From: Bog-950 sp964615305
GTDB taxonomy: Bacteria; Bacteroidota; Bacteroidia; Chitinophagales; LD1
Length of the DNA: 64,000 bases
NCBI GenBank assembly: GCA_964615305.1
Contig: CAZTNA010000009.1
Location: 52,896-116,895, forward strand
Direction of reading: 5' to 3'
Positions 42,341-50,875 of this stretch are shown here, piece after piece. The first letter of the stretch is position 1. Each line of letters starts with the position of its first letter. The position numbers and the translations under genes were made by a program. Under the pieces are notes generated by a model that was not told the origin of the DNA, did no database searches, and saw nothing but the letters and a program-made list of their open reading frames with translations.

Positions 42341-43783
42341 TTACGAGGCACTTTTCGCTCTTATCATTGCCCAAATCTCGTTTGCAGGTATTAGTTTTAG
42401 ATATGCTGCCACGCTTATGCTAACAGTTGCAGCCGCTATGAAATTAAATTTCCAATCCACATTAAGCTTCTGTATTGCGTAAACAGCTACAATGGTGAAT
42501 ATTACCAAGGCTACAATTTTTACAAAGTCTGAAAAACGGTAGTTTAGTTTTAACTGCCTCTTGGCTGCAACAATATGTGCTGCTGCAGCAGTCGTTTGTG
42601 TAACTAAAGTAGCTATGGCTGCCCCCCATGCACCATATATAGGAATCAGCAAGTAGTTAAGTCCAACATTTATGACTACTCCTGCTATGGCAATCTGATT
42701 CAGTACTTTCATACTTCCATTGGCGGTCAACAAGGTCCCAAAAATGTATATGCTGCTCATGGGGATAAAATTCAACATCAGGAAACCAAAAATTTTTGCC
42801 CAATAAGTAGTTGAGTCGGCATACAAAAAATGCATTATTTCTGCCTGAAAAAAGTAACAAGTTATTCCGGCAGTTATACTTAATACCATCATTAACTCGC
42901 CACTAAACTTTACCAGATGGTGTATGTTTTCTTTCCTGCGAATCATTCCGGCAAACATGGGCAACAGCAATGTTGCAAACAAATAACCAAACATGTTTAA
43001 TGCATCGAGCAACCTAAATGAAGCGGCATATATGCCAGCTTCAGTTGCCCCTCGCATTCGTTCGAGCATTACTCCGTCAATTCGATAATATATGCCCATG
43101 AACAAAGCCAGCAGAGCAAACGGTGTCGATTTCCATAAAACCAGTTTTGTAAAATCCCATCTCCAAAGTGGCAGTTTTATTGTCGTATTTCTGAGCACTA
43201 CCCCCATAGAAACCAACACGGTAATAAACAAAGCAAGAGTTTGGGCATATATAAACCACATAATGCTGAATGAGTTTTTATTCACTGGTGCATATAGTAA
43301 CGCTAGGCAAAATGCAATTGTCAACAACCGGTCCAAAACCGAAAGCAAAGAGTCTGTTTTAAAAAGCTGAAGTGCAGCAACATTACTTCGCAGATATAAA
43401 ATAAGAGATAACAGAACTTGGTTAACTGCTAAAAAAGCCAGCATCTGTGTTTGCACCGAATTGTACCCTGCAGATATGGCTGAAGTATATGTGAAGGCAA
43501 AGTAGAGTACTGCCAGTAAAAATTTTACTACCAGCAAATTGAGCACATACTCACCGGCTCGTTTGTTATTGCGTGAAACAGCTCGGTTATTGAAATTGTT
43601 TAAGCCAAAATCTAAAATAATGGCGAGCAAGTACGAATAGTTGAACACAGCAAAGTAGGTTCCATATACCTCGGCTCCTAAGCGGTTTTGTACCACACGG
43701 TCAATGCCAAAAATCCAAAATGGTTTTACCAACAGGTTGGCAACGAAAAGAAAAACAAGGTTGAATGCAAATTTTTTGCGCAT
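42341..43783 (-). CDS. Polysaccharide flippase (Wzx/oligosaccharide transporter)
   Basis: A 480-residue protein with about 12-14 membrane segments and the MATE/PST-like start (FAFNLVFLFVANLLVKPFWIFGIDRVVQNRLG, broken here only by its length; the part FGIDRVVQNRLGAEVYG is typical). It flips undecaprenyl-linked repeat units to the periplasm. I start at the ATG at 43783; a TTG two codons upstream is possible. First gene of the Wzx-Wzz-Wzy run and divergent from a GT4 glycosyltransferase across 37 bases. Confidence 0.85.
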   Translation of the reverse strand: MRKKFAFNLVFLFVANLLVKPFWIFGIDRVVQNRLGAEVYGTYFAVFNYSYLLAIILDFGLNNFNNRAVSRNNKRAGEYVLNLLVVKFLLAVLYFAFTYTSAISAGYNSVQTQMLAFLAVNQVLLSLILYLRSNVAALQLFKTDSLLSVLDRLLTIAFCLALLYAPVNKNSFSIMWFIYAQTLALFITVLVSMGVVLRNTTIKLPLWRWDFTKLVLWKSTPFALLALFMGIYYRIDGVMLERMRGATEAGIYAASFRLLDALNMFGYLFATLLLPMFAGMIRRKENIHHLVKFSGELMMVLSITAGITCYFFQAEIMHFLYADSTTYWAKIFGFLMLNFIPMSSIYIFGTLLTANGSMKVLNQIAIAGVVINVGLNYLLIPIYGAWGAAIATLVTQTTAAAAHIVAAKRQLKLNYRFSDFVKIVALVIFTIVAVYAIQKLNVDWKFNFIAAATVSISVAAYLKLIPANEIWAMIRAKSAS

Positions 43784-43820
43784 CGGCAAGTAGAACGCCT
43801 AAAAGTAATATTATTGTTCG

Positions 43821-44957
43821 GTGAGCCATCCACTACGTATAGCTGTAAATACACGGTTCCTTATTGAAAACAAGTTAGAGGGTATTGGGCTGTTTACTTA
43901 CGAGTCTCTCAAGCGTATAACACGTTCCCATCCCGAAGTTGAATTTTACTTTTTGTTCGACAGAGCACCTGCAAAAGAATTTATCTTCTCTGATAATGTT
44001 ACACCCGTTGTTCTTTTTCCGCCTGCACGGCATCCGTTTTTGTGGTTTGCCTGGTTCGAAATGGCGGTTGCCCACTGGTTAAAAAAGCATAATCCGCACA
44101 TGATGCTATCTACTGATGGCTTTGCATGTTTGCGCACAGATGTGCCGCAGGTAACTGTTATTCACGATTTGGCATTCGAAAATTTTTCGGAGCATGTTTC
44201 TTTTCTAACACTGCGCTACTACAAATATTTTGTACCACGCTTTGCACATAAGGCCAAGCGCATAGCTACCGTTTCTGAATTTTCGAAACAAGATATAGTA
44301 ACACGTTATCAGATTGCTGCAGATAAAATTGATGTGGTATACAACGGAGCTAAAGAGGTTTACCACCCTATTTCGGATACCGATAAAATAAATGTGAGGG
44401 GGAAGTATACCGGAGGCAAACATTATTTCATTTACGTGGGCTCCATTCATCCACGCAAAAACATAAAACACCTTCTACTTGCATTCGAAAAATTCAAGCA
44501 AGAGTCGGGTAGTGATTATATGTTGTTAATTGTGGGAAGAAAAGCATGGGACTTTACAGATGTAGAACGAGCCCATGATGGTTTGCATCACAAAGAGGAC
44601 GTAAAATTTTTAGGGCATGTACCACCTGCTGACTTAGGGCAAATTGTTGCAGCTGCATTTTGTATGGTGTATGTGTCGTTGTTTGAAGGTTTTGGTATTC
44701 CGATAGTGGAAGCCATGAGTGCGGGTACCCCTGTAATTACTTCAAACGTAAGTTCAATGCCCGAAGCAGCCGGTGATGCGGCCATTCTCGTTAATCCGTA
44801 CTCAGTCAGTGAAATTGCTTCTGCCATGCAAAAAATTTTTGAAGACCAAGGCACAAGAAATTTACTGATAAGCAAAGGCAACTTGCAGTTAGAAAAATTC
44901 AATTGGGATTTAACTGCGCTAAAGCTTTGGCAATGCTGCACAAAAGCTTTACAATGA
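43821..44957 (+). CDS. Glycosyltransferase family 4
   Basis: A 378-residue GT-B enzyme. The start is GTG at 43821 (SHPLRIAVNTRFL), the normal beginning for the family. The donor half has GSIHPRKNIKHLLLAFEKF and EGFGIPIVEAMSAGTPVITSN, with the E-x7-E motif. It probably adds a sugar to a lipid-linked repeat unit, given the divergent flippase next door. Exact sugar unknown. Confidence 0.9.
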   Translation: MSHPLRIAVNTRFLIENKLEGIGLFTYESLKRITRSHPEVEFYFLFDRAPAKEFIFSDNVTPVVLFPPARHPFLWFAWFEMAVAHWLKKHNPHMMLSTDGFACLRTDVPQVTVIHDLAFENFSEHVSFLTLRYYKYFVPRFAHKAKRIATVSEFSKQDIVTRYQIAADKIDVVYNGAKEVYHPISDTDKINVRGKYTGGKHYFIYVGSIHPRKNIKHLLLAFEKFKQESGSDYMLLIVGRKAWDFTDVERAHDGLHHKEDVKFLGHVPPADLGQIVAAAFCMVYVSLFEGFGIPIVEAMSAGTPVITSNVSSMPEAAGDAAILVNPYSVSEIASAMQKIFEDQGTRNLLISKGNLQLEKFNWDLTALKLWQCCTKALQ

Positions 44958-44970
44958 TTCTGCGAAACAT

Positions 44971-45474
44971 TTACTTTTTATAGGAAAAACTCCGCACCGT
45001 CACAGTTATCAGAATTACTATAACTAAAAGTATAGCTACCATATAATACCATTTGCTACTTATATAGACGGCTATATAGTAGTTTTTGATGCGTTGCTGC
45101 AATGGGAAAATGGTTGCATGATTTACCGATAAAAATTCGTATTGAGCCACGGCCTCTTTTGCTTTTCCTTGATTTTCCAGTGCAAAAGCTTTCATCAGCA
45201 ATGCTTCGGTCAGCAGTGTATCTATATCAAATGCTGTTTCAAAATCGAAAACTGCTTCGGAAAACTTTTCGGTACTATACAAACATAAGCCGCGGTTAAA
45301 ATAACCCTCCTTACGATGTGGAAATTCTTGTATAAGATTGTTGTATGAGAGCAACGCACCATTGTAATTGCCTGATTTATATTCAGTTTGCGTGCTTAAT
45401 GAAAGGGGATGAATTTCCGCTTCCGCCCAAGCGGAAAAAACAAGCAGAAACGTTATGAGCCAAGCTCTGTTCAA
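44971..45474 (-). CDS. Exported TPR protein with C-terminal membrane anchor
   Basis: A 167-residue protein. Signal peptide MNRAWLITFLLVFSAWAEAE, three TPR-like units (YKSGNYNGALLSYNNLIQEFP; GYFNRGLCLYSTEKFSEAV; EALLMKAFALENQGKAKEAV) and a C-terminal membrane helix (YYMVAILLVIVILITVTV). This is like a cut-down BatE-type protein; no function is claimed. The start is TTG, 5 bases after the stop of glyA, so probably co-transcribed. A 9-bp hairpin (45414-45437) lies in codons about 13-20. Confidence 0.7.
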   Translation of the reverse strand: MNRAWLITFLLVFSAWAEAEIHPLSLSTQTEYKSGNYNGALLSYNNLIQEFPHRKEGYFNRGLCLYSTEKFSEAVFDFETAFDIDTLLTEALLMKAFALENQGKAKEAVAQYEFLSVNHATIFPLQQRIKNYYIAVYISSKWYYMVAILLVIVILITVTVRSFSYKK

Positions 45475-45479
45475 TCGAA

Positions 45480-46748
45480 CTAATTGTACAACGGAAAATT
45501 TTTCATGTACTCGTTTACTTCGCTTTTTATGGTGGCTGTTACTTTTTCATTTTCAATATCAGTAACAATACGTTCTATCCATTCAGCAATTTGTAACATG
45601 TCGTTTTCTTTCATGCCTCTGGTTGTAACAGCCGGAGTGCCTAATCTAATTCCAGAGGTTACAAACGGACTTTTATCATCGAAAGGTACCATGTTTTTGT
45701 TGCAGGTAATATCTGCTTTTACCAAAGCATTTTCAGCTTGTTTGCCACTTACATTTTTACCGCGCAAATCAATCAGCATTAAGTGATTGTCGGTGCCGCC
45801 CGAAATAATTCCATATCCCTTATTTACCAAGGCAGCTGCCAGCGCCTGTGCATTGTTTATTACCTGTTGCTGATAAGTTTTAAACTCAGATGATAACGCT
45901 TCGCCAAACGCTACAGCCTTTGCTGCAATAACATGCTCCAGCGGCCCACCTTGGGTTCCGGGAAACACTGCTCCATCCAAAACAGTGCTCATCATTTTTA
46001 CTTCGCCTTTCAATGTTTTTTCGCCCAACGGATTTTCAAAGTCATTACCCATCATTATTACACCACCTCGTGGGCCACGTAGAGTTTTGTGTGTGGTGGT
46101 TGAAACTATATGACAATGTGGTAAAGGGTTTTTAAGCAGCCCGGCAGCTATTAAACCTGCAGGGTGCGAAATGTCAGCAAGTAACAACGCACCTACTTCA
46201 TCAGCAATAGCACGAAACTTTTCATATTCCCATTCCCGGCTATAAGCACTTGCTCCACAAATAATCAATTTTGGTTTTTCGGCAAGCGCAGTATCGCGCA
46301 CTTTGTTCATGTCTATTCTACCGGTTTCTTTTTCTACACCATAAAATGACGGCACATACAGTTTGCCTGAAAAATTTACCGGTGAACCATGCGTAAGGTG
46401 TCCACCGTGCGAAAGATTAAATCCCAAAATTTTATCGCCCGGTTTTAAGCATGCCAGCATAACTGCTGCGTTAGCTTGAGCACCACTATGCGGTTGCACA
46501 TTTGCCCAAGTGGCACCAAAAAGTTTTTTCAAACGATCAATGGCTATGTTTTCTGCTTCATCCACAAACTGACACCCGCCATAGTATCTCTTTCCCGGAA
46601 GCCCTTCGGCATATTTATTAGTAAAGCAACTTCCCATGGCTTGCATCACTTGTTGCGATGTGAAGTTTTCTGAAGCAATAAGTTCAATTCCCTCACGTTG
46701 GCGGTGAAGCTCTTTTTCTATTAGATTAAATACCTGATTGTCGCGCAT
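45480..46748 (-). CDS. glyA: Serine hydroxymethyltransferase
   Basis: PLP enzyme that converts serine and tetrahydrofolate to glycine and methylene-THF. The 422-residue protein is complete: IELIASENFTSQQVMQA, KRYYGGC, VQPHSGAQANAAV, ADISHPAGLIAAG and the PLP lysine in STTTHKTLRGPRGG (Lys221). A C-terminal RLGTPAVTTRGM follows. Cytoplasmic, first gene of a two-gene unit with the TPR protein. Confidence 0.97.
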   Translation of the reverse strand: MRDNQVFNLIEKELHRQREGIELIASENFTSQQVMQAMGSCFTNKYAEGLPGKRYYGGCQFVDEAENIAIDRLKKLFGATWANVQPHSGAQANAAVMLACLKPGDKILGFNLSHGGHLTHGSPVNFSGKLYVPSFYGVEKETGRIDMNKVRDTALAEKPKLIICGASAYSREWEYEKFRAIADEVGALLLADISHPAGLIAAGLLKNPLPHCHIVSTTTHKTLRGPRGGVIMMGNDFENPLGEKTLKGEVKMMSTVLDGAVFPGTQGGPLEHVIAAKAVAFGEALSSEFKTYQQQVINNAQALAAALVNKGYGIISGGTDNHLMLIDLRGKNVSGKQAENALVKADITCNKNMVPFDDKSPFVTSGIRLGTPAVTTRGMKENDMLQIAEWIERIVTDIENEKVTATIKSEVNEYMKNFPLYN

Positions 46749-46831
46749 GTGTCTGTTTTTGTAGAGCTAAAATAAAATGCGCAAGCACGGGTTACATTCG
46801 AATTACTAACATGGTAGCTAGTGCTGTAAAA

Positions 46832-46861
46832 CTAAAACGCTCCTTTGACGGAGCGTTTTAG
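46832..46861. terminator. Terminator after the putative anti-sigma gene
   Basis: A 12-bp stem, CTAAAACGCTCC (46832-46843) and GGAGCGTTTTAG (46850-46861), loop TTTGAC. On the minus strand it follows the stop of the gene at 46865 by 3 bases and isolates it from glyA. Confidence 0.85.
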
Positions 46862-46864
46862 TTA

Positions 46865-47623
46865 TTAATATTTCGGACGTTGCTTTCGGGTTCTGTTCAA
46901 CGATCCATAGCTAAACCCTCCTCTCTTTCTTTTCTTAATTACAATCCGTTTATCATTAGATGAGTTGGATATTGATTTGGTTTTTTTCTCTACGGGTTTT
47001 TCGCTGCCAACAGTTTCTGTCGTCTTGGGTTCATTTTCTGTGTTAACAACCGTTGATGCCATATCTACAGGAGGAAAAAAATACACATCTTCAGCTTTGT
47101 AATTAGTGGTTATTGTTGCTATAGGCACTGCTACTTCAGTGTTAGCAAGGGCTGTTTTTGAACTAATAGAATTTGCTGCTGTTTTTACCAATGAAGGTTT
47201 CACCTGAATTGAAGTAGTTTCATGCTTTATATTCGGTTTAGCCGTAATGGATATATCATCAGTGGCTTTGCCGTTACTTAGAACTACAGCTGGATGAGTA
47301 ACTGAACTGGTGCTGACAGGATGGTTGGTTTGGCTTTCTGCCTTTTCTATAGAACTTGTTTTTTGAGTGCTACTCATATAAAGTGCAGTTAGCAAACTAG
47401 AGCCAATAATGGCAGTCGCTGCTATAATACCATAAGATATGCGCCTTGAAATGGCCGTAACAGGTGCTACAACTGCGATTGGCATCACATAGGTAGCATC
47501 TAGTTCAGACGAAATTCTGTTCCACATACCAAAAGGTGGTGCTACGCTACTTTCGTTCATCAATTGCTCAATATTGCGGTCAAAATTCTTTGTCTTCTCT
47601 TCCATACGTAAATGTTTACTCAT
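46865..47623 (-). CDS. Putative anti-sigma factor (single membrane segment)
   Basis: A 252-residue protein. Cytosolic N-terminus (EKTKNFDRNIEQLMNESSVAPPFGMWNRIS), one membrane helix near 73-93 (ISYGIIAATAIIGSSLLTALYM), then a Ser/Thr/Lys-rich periplasmic tail with a basic end (KKRKRGGFSYGSLNRTRKQRPK). No zinc anti-sigma HxxxCxxC motif is seen. It begins 23 bases after the ECF sigma gene, and the PP-x-x-x-W-x-x-I motif (PPFGMWNRI) occurs in Bacteroidota proteins encoded next to sigma factors. The anti-sigma role is inferred from position and topology. Confidence 0.6.
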   Translation of the reverse strand: MSKHLRMEEKTKNFDRNIEQLMNESSVAPPFGMWNRISSELDATYVMPIAVVAPVTAISRRISYGIIAATAIIGSSLLTALYMSSTQKTSSIEKAESQTNHPVSTSSVTHPAVVLSNGKATDDISITAKPNIKHETTSIQVKPSLVKTAANSISSKTALANTEVAVPIATITTNYKAEDVYFFPPVDMASTVVNTENEPKTTETVGSEKPVEKKTKSISNSSNDKRIVIKKRKRGGFSYGSLNRTRKQRPKY

Positions 47624-47646
47624 TTAAAATCTATTTGTTTTTCAAT

Positions 47647-48219
47647 TTATGCGTTAGATGACTTAGCAGATTGTGCTGAATCTGTTATCATTTTTTGTAA
47701 AAGATAACGGGCTCGTGCCAATTGCGATTTAGACGTGCCTTCACTTATGTTCATCATATCTCCAATCTCCTTGTGTGAATACCCCTCCACCACATACAAG
47801 TTAAACACGGTCCTGTATCCGTCACTTAACTGTTGTATCATTTTCATCACATCTTCCTGTTTCAAATTCTCGAGTGCGTTGGTTTCGTAATACTCGTAGT
47901 GTTTTGTTTCGCTATCGTGTAAGGCATACATGTTCACCTGCTTACGGTAGTGTTCTATGGCCGTGTTTACAAAAATTCTGCGCACCCAACCTTCAAAAGA
48001 CCCATCGCCACGAAACTTTTCAATATTCTTAAATACTTTTACAAAACCTTCTTGCAACAAGTCTTGTGCTGCGCTGTAATCGTTAGCATACCTCATACAT
48101 ACGGCAAACATTTTTCCCGACAACATGTTATAAAGCATTTGCTGAAAACGCCTGTCGCCTTTTACACAACCCTGACGAATGGCTTCCTCTGTATAGCCCT
48201 GATAAATAATAGCACTCAT
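47647..48219 (-). CDS. ECF-type RNA polymerase sigma factor
   Basis: A 190-residue sigma-70 family protein. Region 2: FQQMLYNMLSGKMFAVCMRYANDYSAAQDLLQEGFVKVF (core-binding and -10 part; only family signs are claimed), then FEGWVRRIFVNTAIEHYRK. Region 4: QLSDGYRTVFNLYVVEGYSHKEIGDMMNISEGTSKSQLARARYLLQ, with its helix-turn-helix in the HKEIGDMMNISEGTSKSQL part. It is paired with a putative membrane anti-sigma factor downstream, so it probably responds to an envelope signal. Regulon unknown. Confidence 0.9.
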   Translation of the reverse strand: MSAIIYQGYTEEAIRQGCVKGDRRFQQMLYNMLSGKMFAVCMRYANDYSAAQDLLQEGFVKVFKNIEKFRGDGSFEGWVRRIFVNTAIEHYRKQVNMYALHDSETKHYEYYETNALENLKQEDVMKMIQQLSDGYRTVFNLYVVEGYSHKEIGDMMNISEGTSKSQLARARYLLQKMITDSAQSAKSSNA

Positions 48220-48276
48220 ACGTTTGGCTTTTTGTTTTGGGTTAAACTAAAATATGCTTTTCTGCCAACTTATATA

Positions 48277-48858
48277 TTAGACTGAAATTTGCTTTAAATG
48301 GTTGGCAAACAACACAAAACTTTTTTTGCGGTGGCTAAAGTTGTTTTTTTCTTCAAGCGTCATTTCAGCGTAAGTTTTTTTAGAGCCGATGGGCTGAAAA
48401 ATAGGGTCGTAGCCGAAGCCTTCTGTCCCCCTGCGTGCTGTAAGAATTTCACCTTCTGTTTCACCTGTAAACTGAACGTATTTGCCTTTAGAATAGTATG
48501 TTATTACGGTTTTAAATTTTGCTGCGCGCTTGGTTTTGCCGTGCATCTTTAGCAGCACTTTGTTTACGTTGTCGTCAAATGTGGCTTGTTCGCCCGCATA
48601 TCGGGCAGAGTAAACCCCGGGTTCGCCATTCAATGCTTCTATTATTAAACCGGTGTCTTCGGCAAAGCAAGCAATACCGAATTTTTCAGAAAGAAACTGC
48701 GCTTTTTCGATCGAATTTTCTTCAATGGTTTCGTGAGTTTCGGGCAGTTCGCCTTCAAAGCCAATTTCCTGTAGCCCTACTACTTCAATTCCACTGATAC
48801 CGATAGATTTTATCTCGCGTAGTTTATGTTGGTTCGATGTTGCAAAAATCAATTTCAT
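48277..48858 (-). CDS. rdgB: RdgB/HAM1 non-canonical purine NTP pyrophosphatase
   Basis: Hydrolyses dITP, ITP and XTP to monophosphates, which protects DNA from deaminated purines. I start at the ATG at 48858 (MKLIFATSNQHKLREIK); the ORF could run up to 48921, but that would overlap the SRP RNA, and the family starts here. Motifs: FATSNQHKLREI, FAEDTGLIIEALNGEPGVYSARYAG, and GTEGFGYDPIF with the SHRKKS end. 193 residues, normal length. Confidence 0.94.
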   Translation of the reverse strand: MKLIFATSNQHKLREIKSIGISGIEVVGLQEIGFEGELPETHETIEENSIEKAQFLSEKFGIACFAEDTGLIIEALNGEPGVYSARYAGEQATFDDNVNKVLLKMHGKTKRAAKFKTVITYYSKGKYVQFTGETEGEILTARRGTEGFGYDPIFQPIGSKKTYAEMTLEEKNNFSHRKKSFVLFANHLKQISV

Positions 48859-48873
48859 CTGACTAAGAAAATA

Positions 48874-48904
48874 ATTGGCAGATAAATGCGGAATATTATG
48901 TTTG
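48874..48904 (+). promoter_or_regulatory. Promoter of the SRP RNA gene
   Basis: ATTG (48874-48877), 19 bases, TATGTTTG (48897-48904, exact to TAnnTTTG). The predicted start falls at the first base pair of the SRP RNA closing stem. Confidence 0.65.
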
Positions 48905-48908
48905 CGCG

Positions 48909-49004
48909 GGGCGAGCCCCATACGACCAGCTCCTGTTTAATCCTCCAGGGCGGAAACGCAGCAAAGGTAGGCGGTTGAGCGGTGCGATATGGGTAACTTG
49001 CCCT
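48909..49004 (+). ncRNA. ffs: Signal recognition particle RNA (4.5S type)
   Basis: About 96 bases. The closing stem GGGCGAG pairs with CTTGCCC (48997-49003). The conserved SRP domain IV is visible: CAGGGCGGAAACGCAGCAAAGG, with GGAA tetraloop and the symmetric internal loop (split: CAGGGCGGAAACGC, then AGCAAAGG). It guides Ffh to nascent membrane proteins. A run of eight T follows at 49006-49013. Confidence 0.88.
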
Positions 49005-49014
49005 ATTTTTTTTG
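49003..49014 (+). terminator. Terminator of the SRP RNA
   Basis: The closing stem of the RNA is followed directly by a T-run (49006-49013); a Rho-independent end formed by the RNA's own terminal helix. Confidence 0.6.
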
Positions 49015-49112
49015 TCCGATCTTCATCCACAAGTTGTTTATTTCTCTTCTGTTAATTTCGATTACAGAGTTCATATTCGCGGTATATTTTACTAACGCTA
49101 ATTGCCATCCCT

Positions 49113-49769
49113 ATGAAATTTTTTATTGACACCGCTAATCTAGAACACATTAAAGAAGCCGAAGCGCTGGGTATTCTCGATGGTGTAACTACCAATCCTT
49201 CGTTGATGGCTAAAGAAGGAATTAAAGGTCAAGAAAATATTCTAAAACATTACGTTACTATTTGTGAAATGGTAAACGGCCCAGTGAGTGCCGAAGTAAT
49301 TTCAACTGATTTTAATGGCATAGTAGAAGAAGGAAATAAATTGGCCGCACTACATTCGAATATTGTGGTAAAGGTGCCCATGATAAAAGAAGGGGTAAAA
49401 GCTATTAAGTACTTTACCGATAATGGAATTAAAACCAACTGCACCTTGGTATTTAGCGCTGCACAGGCCATACTTGCTGCCAAAGCAGGGGCTACTATGG
49501 TTTCTCCGTTTATTGGCCGGGTGGATGATAGCAACTGGGACGGTGTGCAGTTGATTGAACAGATAGTACACATTTATAGCGTGTATGGATATAAAACAGA
49601 AGTGCTTGCAGCATCTATTCGTTCATCTCTGCATATTGTAAAGTGTGCCGAGGCAGGTGCTGACATAGCCACTTGTCCGCTCTCCTCAATACTCGGTTTG
49701 TTTAAACACCCCCTTACCGATATTGGTTTAGAGCAGTTTTTGGCTGATTACAAAAAAGTCAACGGCTAA
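49113..49769 (+). CDS. fsa: Transaldolase-like fructose-6-phosphate aldolase (TalC/FSA)
   Basis: A 218-residue class I aldolase/transaldolase of the short subfamily. Motifs: MKFFIDTANLEHIKEAEALGILDGVTTNPSL, the Schiff-base lysine in NIVVKVPM (Lys87, cf. Lys85 in E. coli FSA), KTNCTLVFSAAQA, and SPFIGRVDD. The C-terminal DIATCPLSSILGLFKHPLTD is characteristic. Because the short enzymes include both transaldolases and aldolases, the reaction cannot be fixed from sequence. Confidence 0.9.
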   Translation: MKFFIDTANLEHIKEAEALGILDGVTTNPSLMAKEGIKGQENILKHYVTICEMVNGPVSAEVISTDFNGIVEEGNKLAALHSNIVVKVPMIKEGVKAIKYFTDNGIKTNCTLVFSAAQAILAAKAGATMVSPFIGRVDDSNWDGVQLIEQIVHIYSVYGYKTEVLAASIRSSLHIVKCAEAGADIATCPLSSILGLFKHPLTDIGLEQFLADYKKVNG

Positions 49770-49771
49770 AG

Positions 49772-50857
49772 TCACAGGCTGATTTTGTCAATCATATTCT
49801 TCAGGCTGTTCCCTCTGTTTATTTTGCCGTTATCTGTTCTGGAAAAAAATTCTACCAGTATCAATGTTTTTGGTTGTTCTAATTTTGGTAGAAACTGAAA
49901 AATACTTTTCAATTTAGCCAACAAGCCGGGCAATAGAGTTTTGGCTTCAATGGCTATGGCTACTTGTTCACCTGTTTTGTCATGAGCTAATCGGGTTACA
50001 AAAAACGGAATGTTTATATGTTCTTGTAATTTACGTTCTACTTCTTCCGCATGAATTTTTACCCCTCCGCTGTTTATCACATTGTCTGTTCTGCCCATCC
50101 ATTCGAATTGAGTAGGCGAAACAATTTTTACTTCATCATTTGTTAGCAGGTGGGGTTGACCAAACTTGGGAGCTTGGATTATAAGTTGGTTTTCAGTATT
50201 GGAAGAAACGGTTATGTCTGGCAGAGTGTTGTATTGGGCATCGGCATTTTTACCCGTCAGCTTTTTCAGTGCTATATGGCTGATAGTTTCAGTCATGCCA
50301 AAAGTTATATACACTTCGGTGCTCAATTTGGTAATGTATTGAAGTAGTGGTTGGCTTATACCTTCGCCTCCTAAGATAACGTTGCGAATTTGTGAAGCGT
50401 TTTTTTCTGCCTGAACACTTTCCATTATCTGTTGAAACTGCATAGGTGTAAAAGCCGCAAAATCTATCTCTTTGTTTGCCGGTATATGAAGCAAGGAATA
50501 AACTGAGGGTTCCATGCAAATTAAATTCATCGGCAGTTCTATGCTGCGCACCAACATCATTATTCCTGAAATCTTATTGGCGGGCAAACAAAGTAATGCG
50601 GTATTACCTTTGGTTAGCTTCAAAGCAGCACATGTGGCTTGCGCGTTGTTTTTTACATGCTGCTTGTGGTGGTAAACTTGTTTCGGCAAACCGGTGCTTC
50701 CGGAAGTAAAAACAGATATGGTTTCATCAGTAGACAGCCACTGCTGTAGAAAAAGCCAAATTTGCTTTTCCCAATCTTTGATGGGTTCAGATAATTTTTT
50801 GGTTGCTGTTTCTGCAATTTCTGCCTGACTTAACTCAGAAAAATTGATTTGAAACAT
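49772..50857 (-). CDS. menE: O-succinylbenzoate-CoA ligase-like AMP-binding enzyme
   Basis: A 361-residue short adenylate-forming enzyme. VFTSGSTGLPKQV is the phosphate-binding loop, YITFGMTETISHIA the nucleotide site, and EWMGRTDNVINSGGVKIHAEEVER the hinge. NGKINR carries the catalytic lysine. Length and compactness fit MenE of Bacteroidota (menaquinone synthesis) better than a fatty-acyl ligase. menB, menC or menD are not adjacent, so the assignment is likely but not certain. The neighbour is an acyl-CoA dehydrogenase gene. Confidence 0.75.
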   Translation of the reverse strand: MFQINFSELSQAEIAETATKKLSEPIKDWEKQIWLFLQQWLSTDETISVFTSGSTGLPKQVYHHKQHVKNNAQATCAALKLTKGNTALLCLPANKISGIMMLVRSIELPMNLICMEPSVYSLLHIPANKEIDFAAFTPMQFQQIMESVQAEKNASQIRNVILGGEGISQPLLQYITKLSTEVYITFGMTETISHIALKKLTGKNADAQYNTLPDITVSSNTENQLIIQAPKFGQPHLLTNDEVKIVSPTQFEWMGRTDNVINSGGVKIHAEEVERKLQEHINIPFFVTRLAHDKTGEQVAIAIEAKTLLPGLLAKLKSIFQFLPKLEQPKTLILVEFFSRTDNGKINRGNSLKNMIDKISL

Positions 50858-50875
50858 AATCCGTATTAAAACAAA

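Noticed and set aside
48859..48921. Longer rdgB start
   Set aside because: It would overlap the SRP RNA and its promoter, and the family begins at MKLIFATSN.
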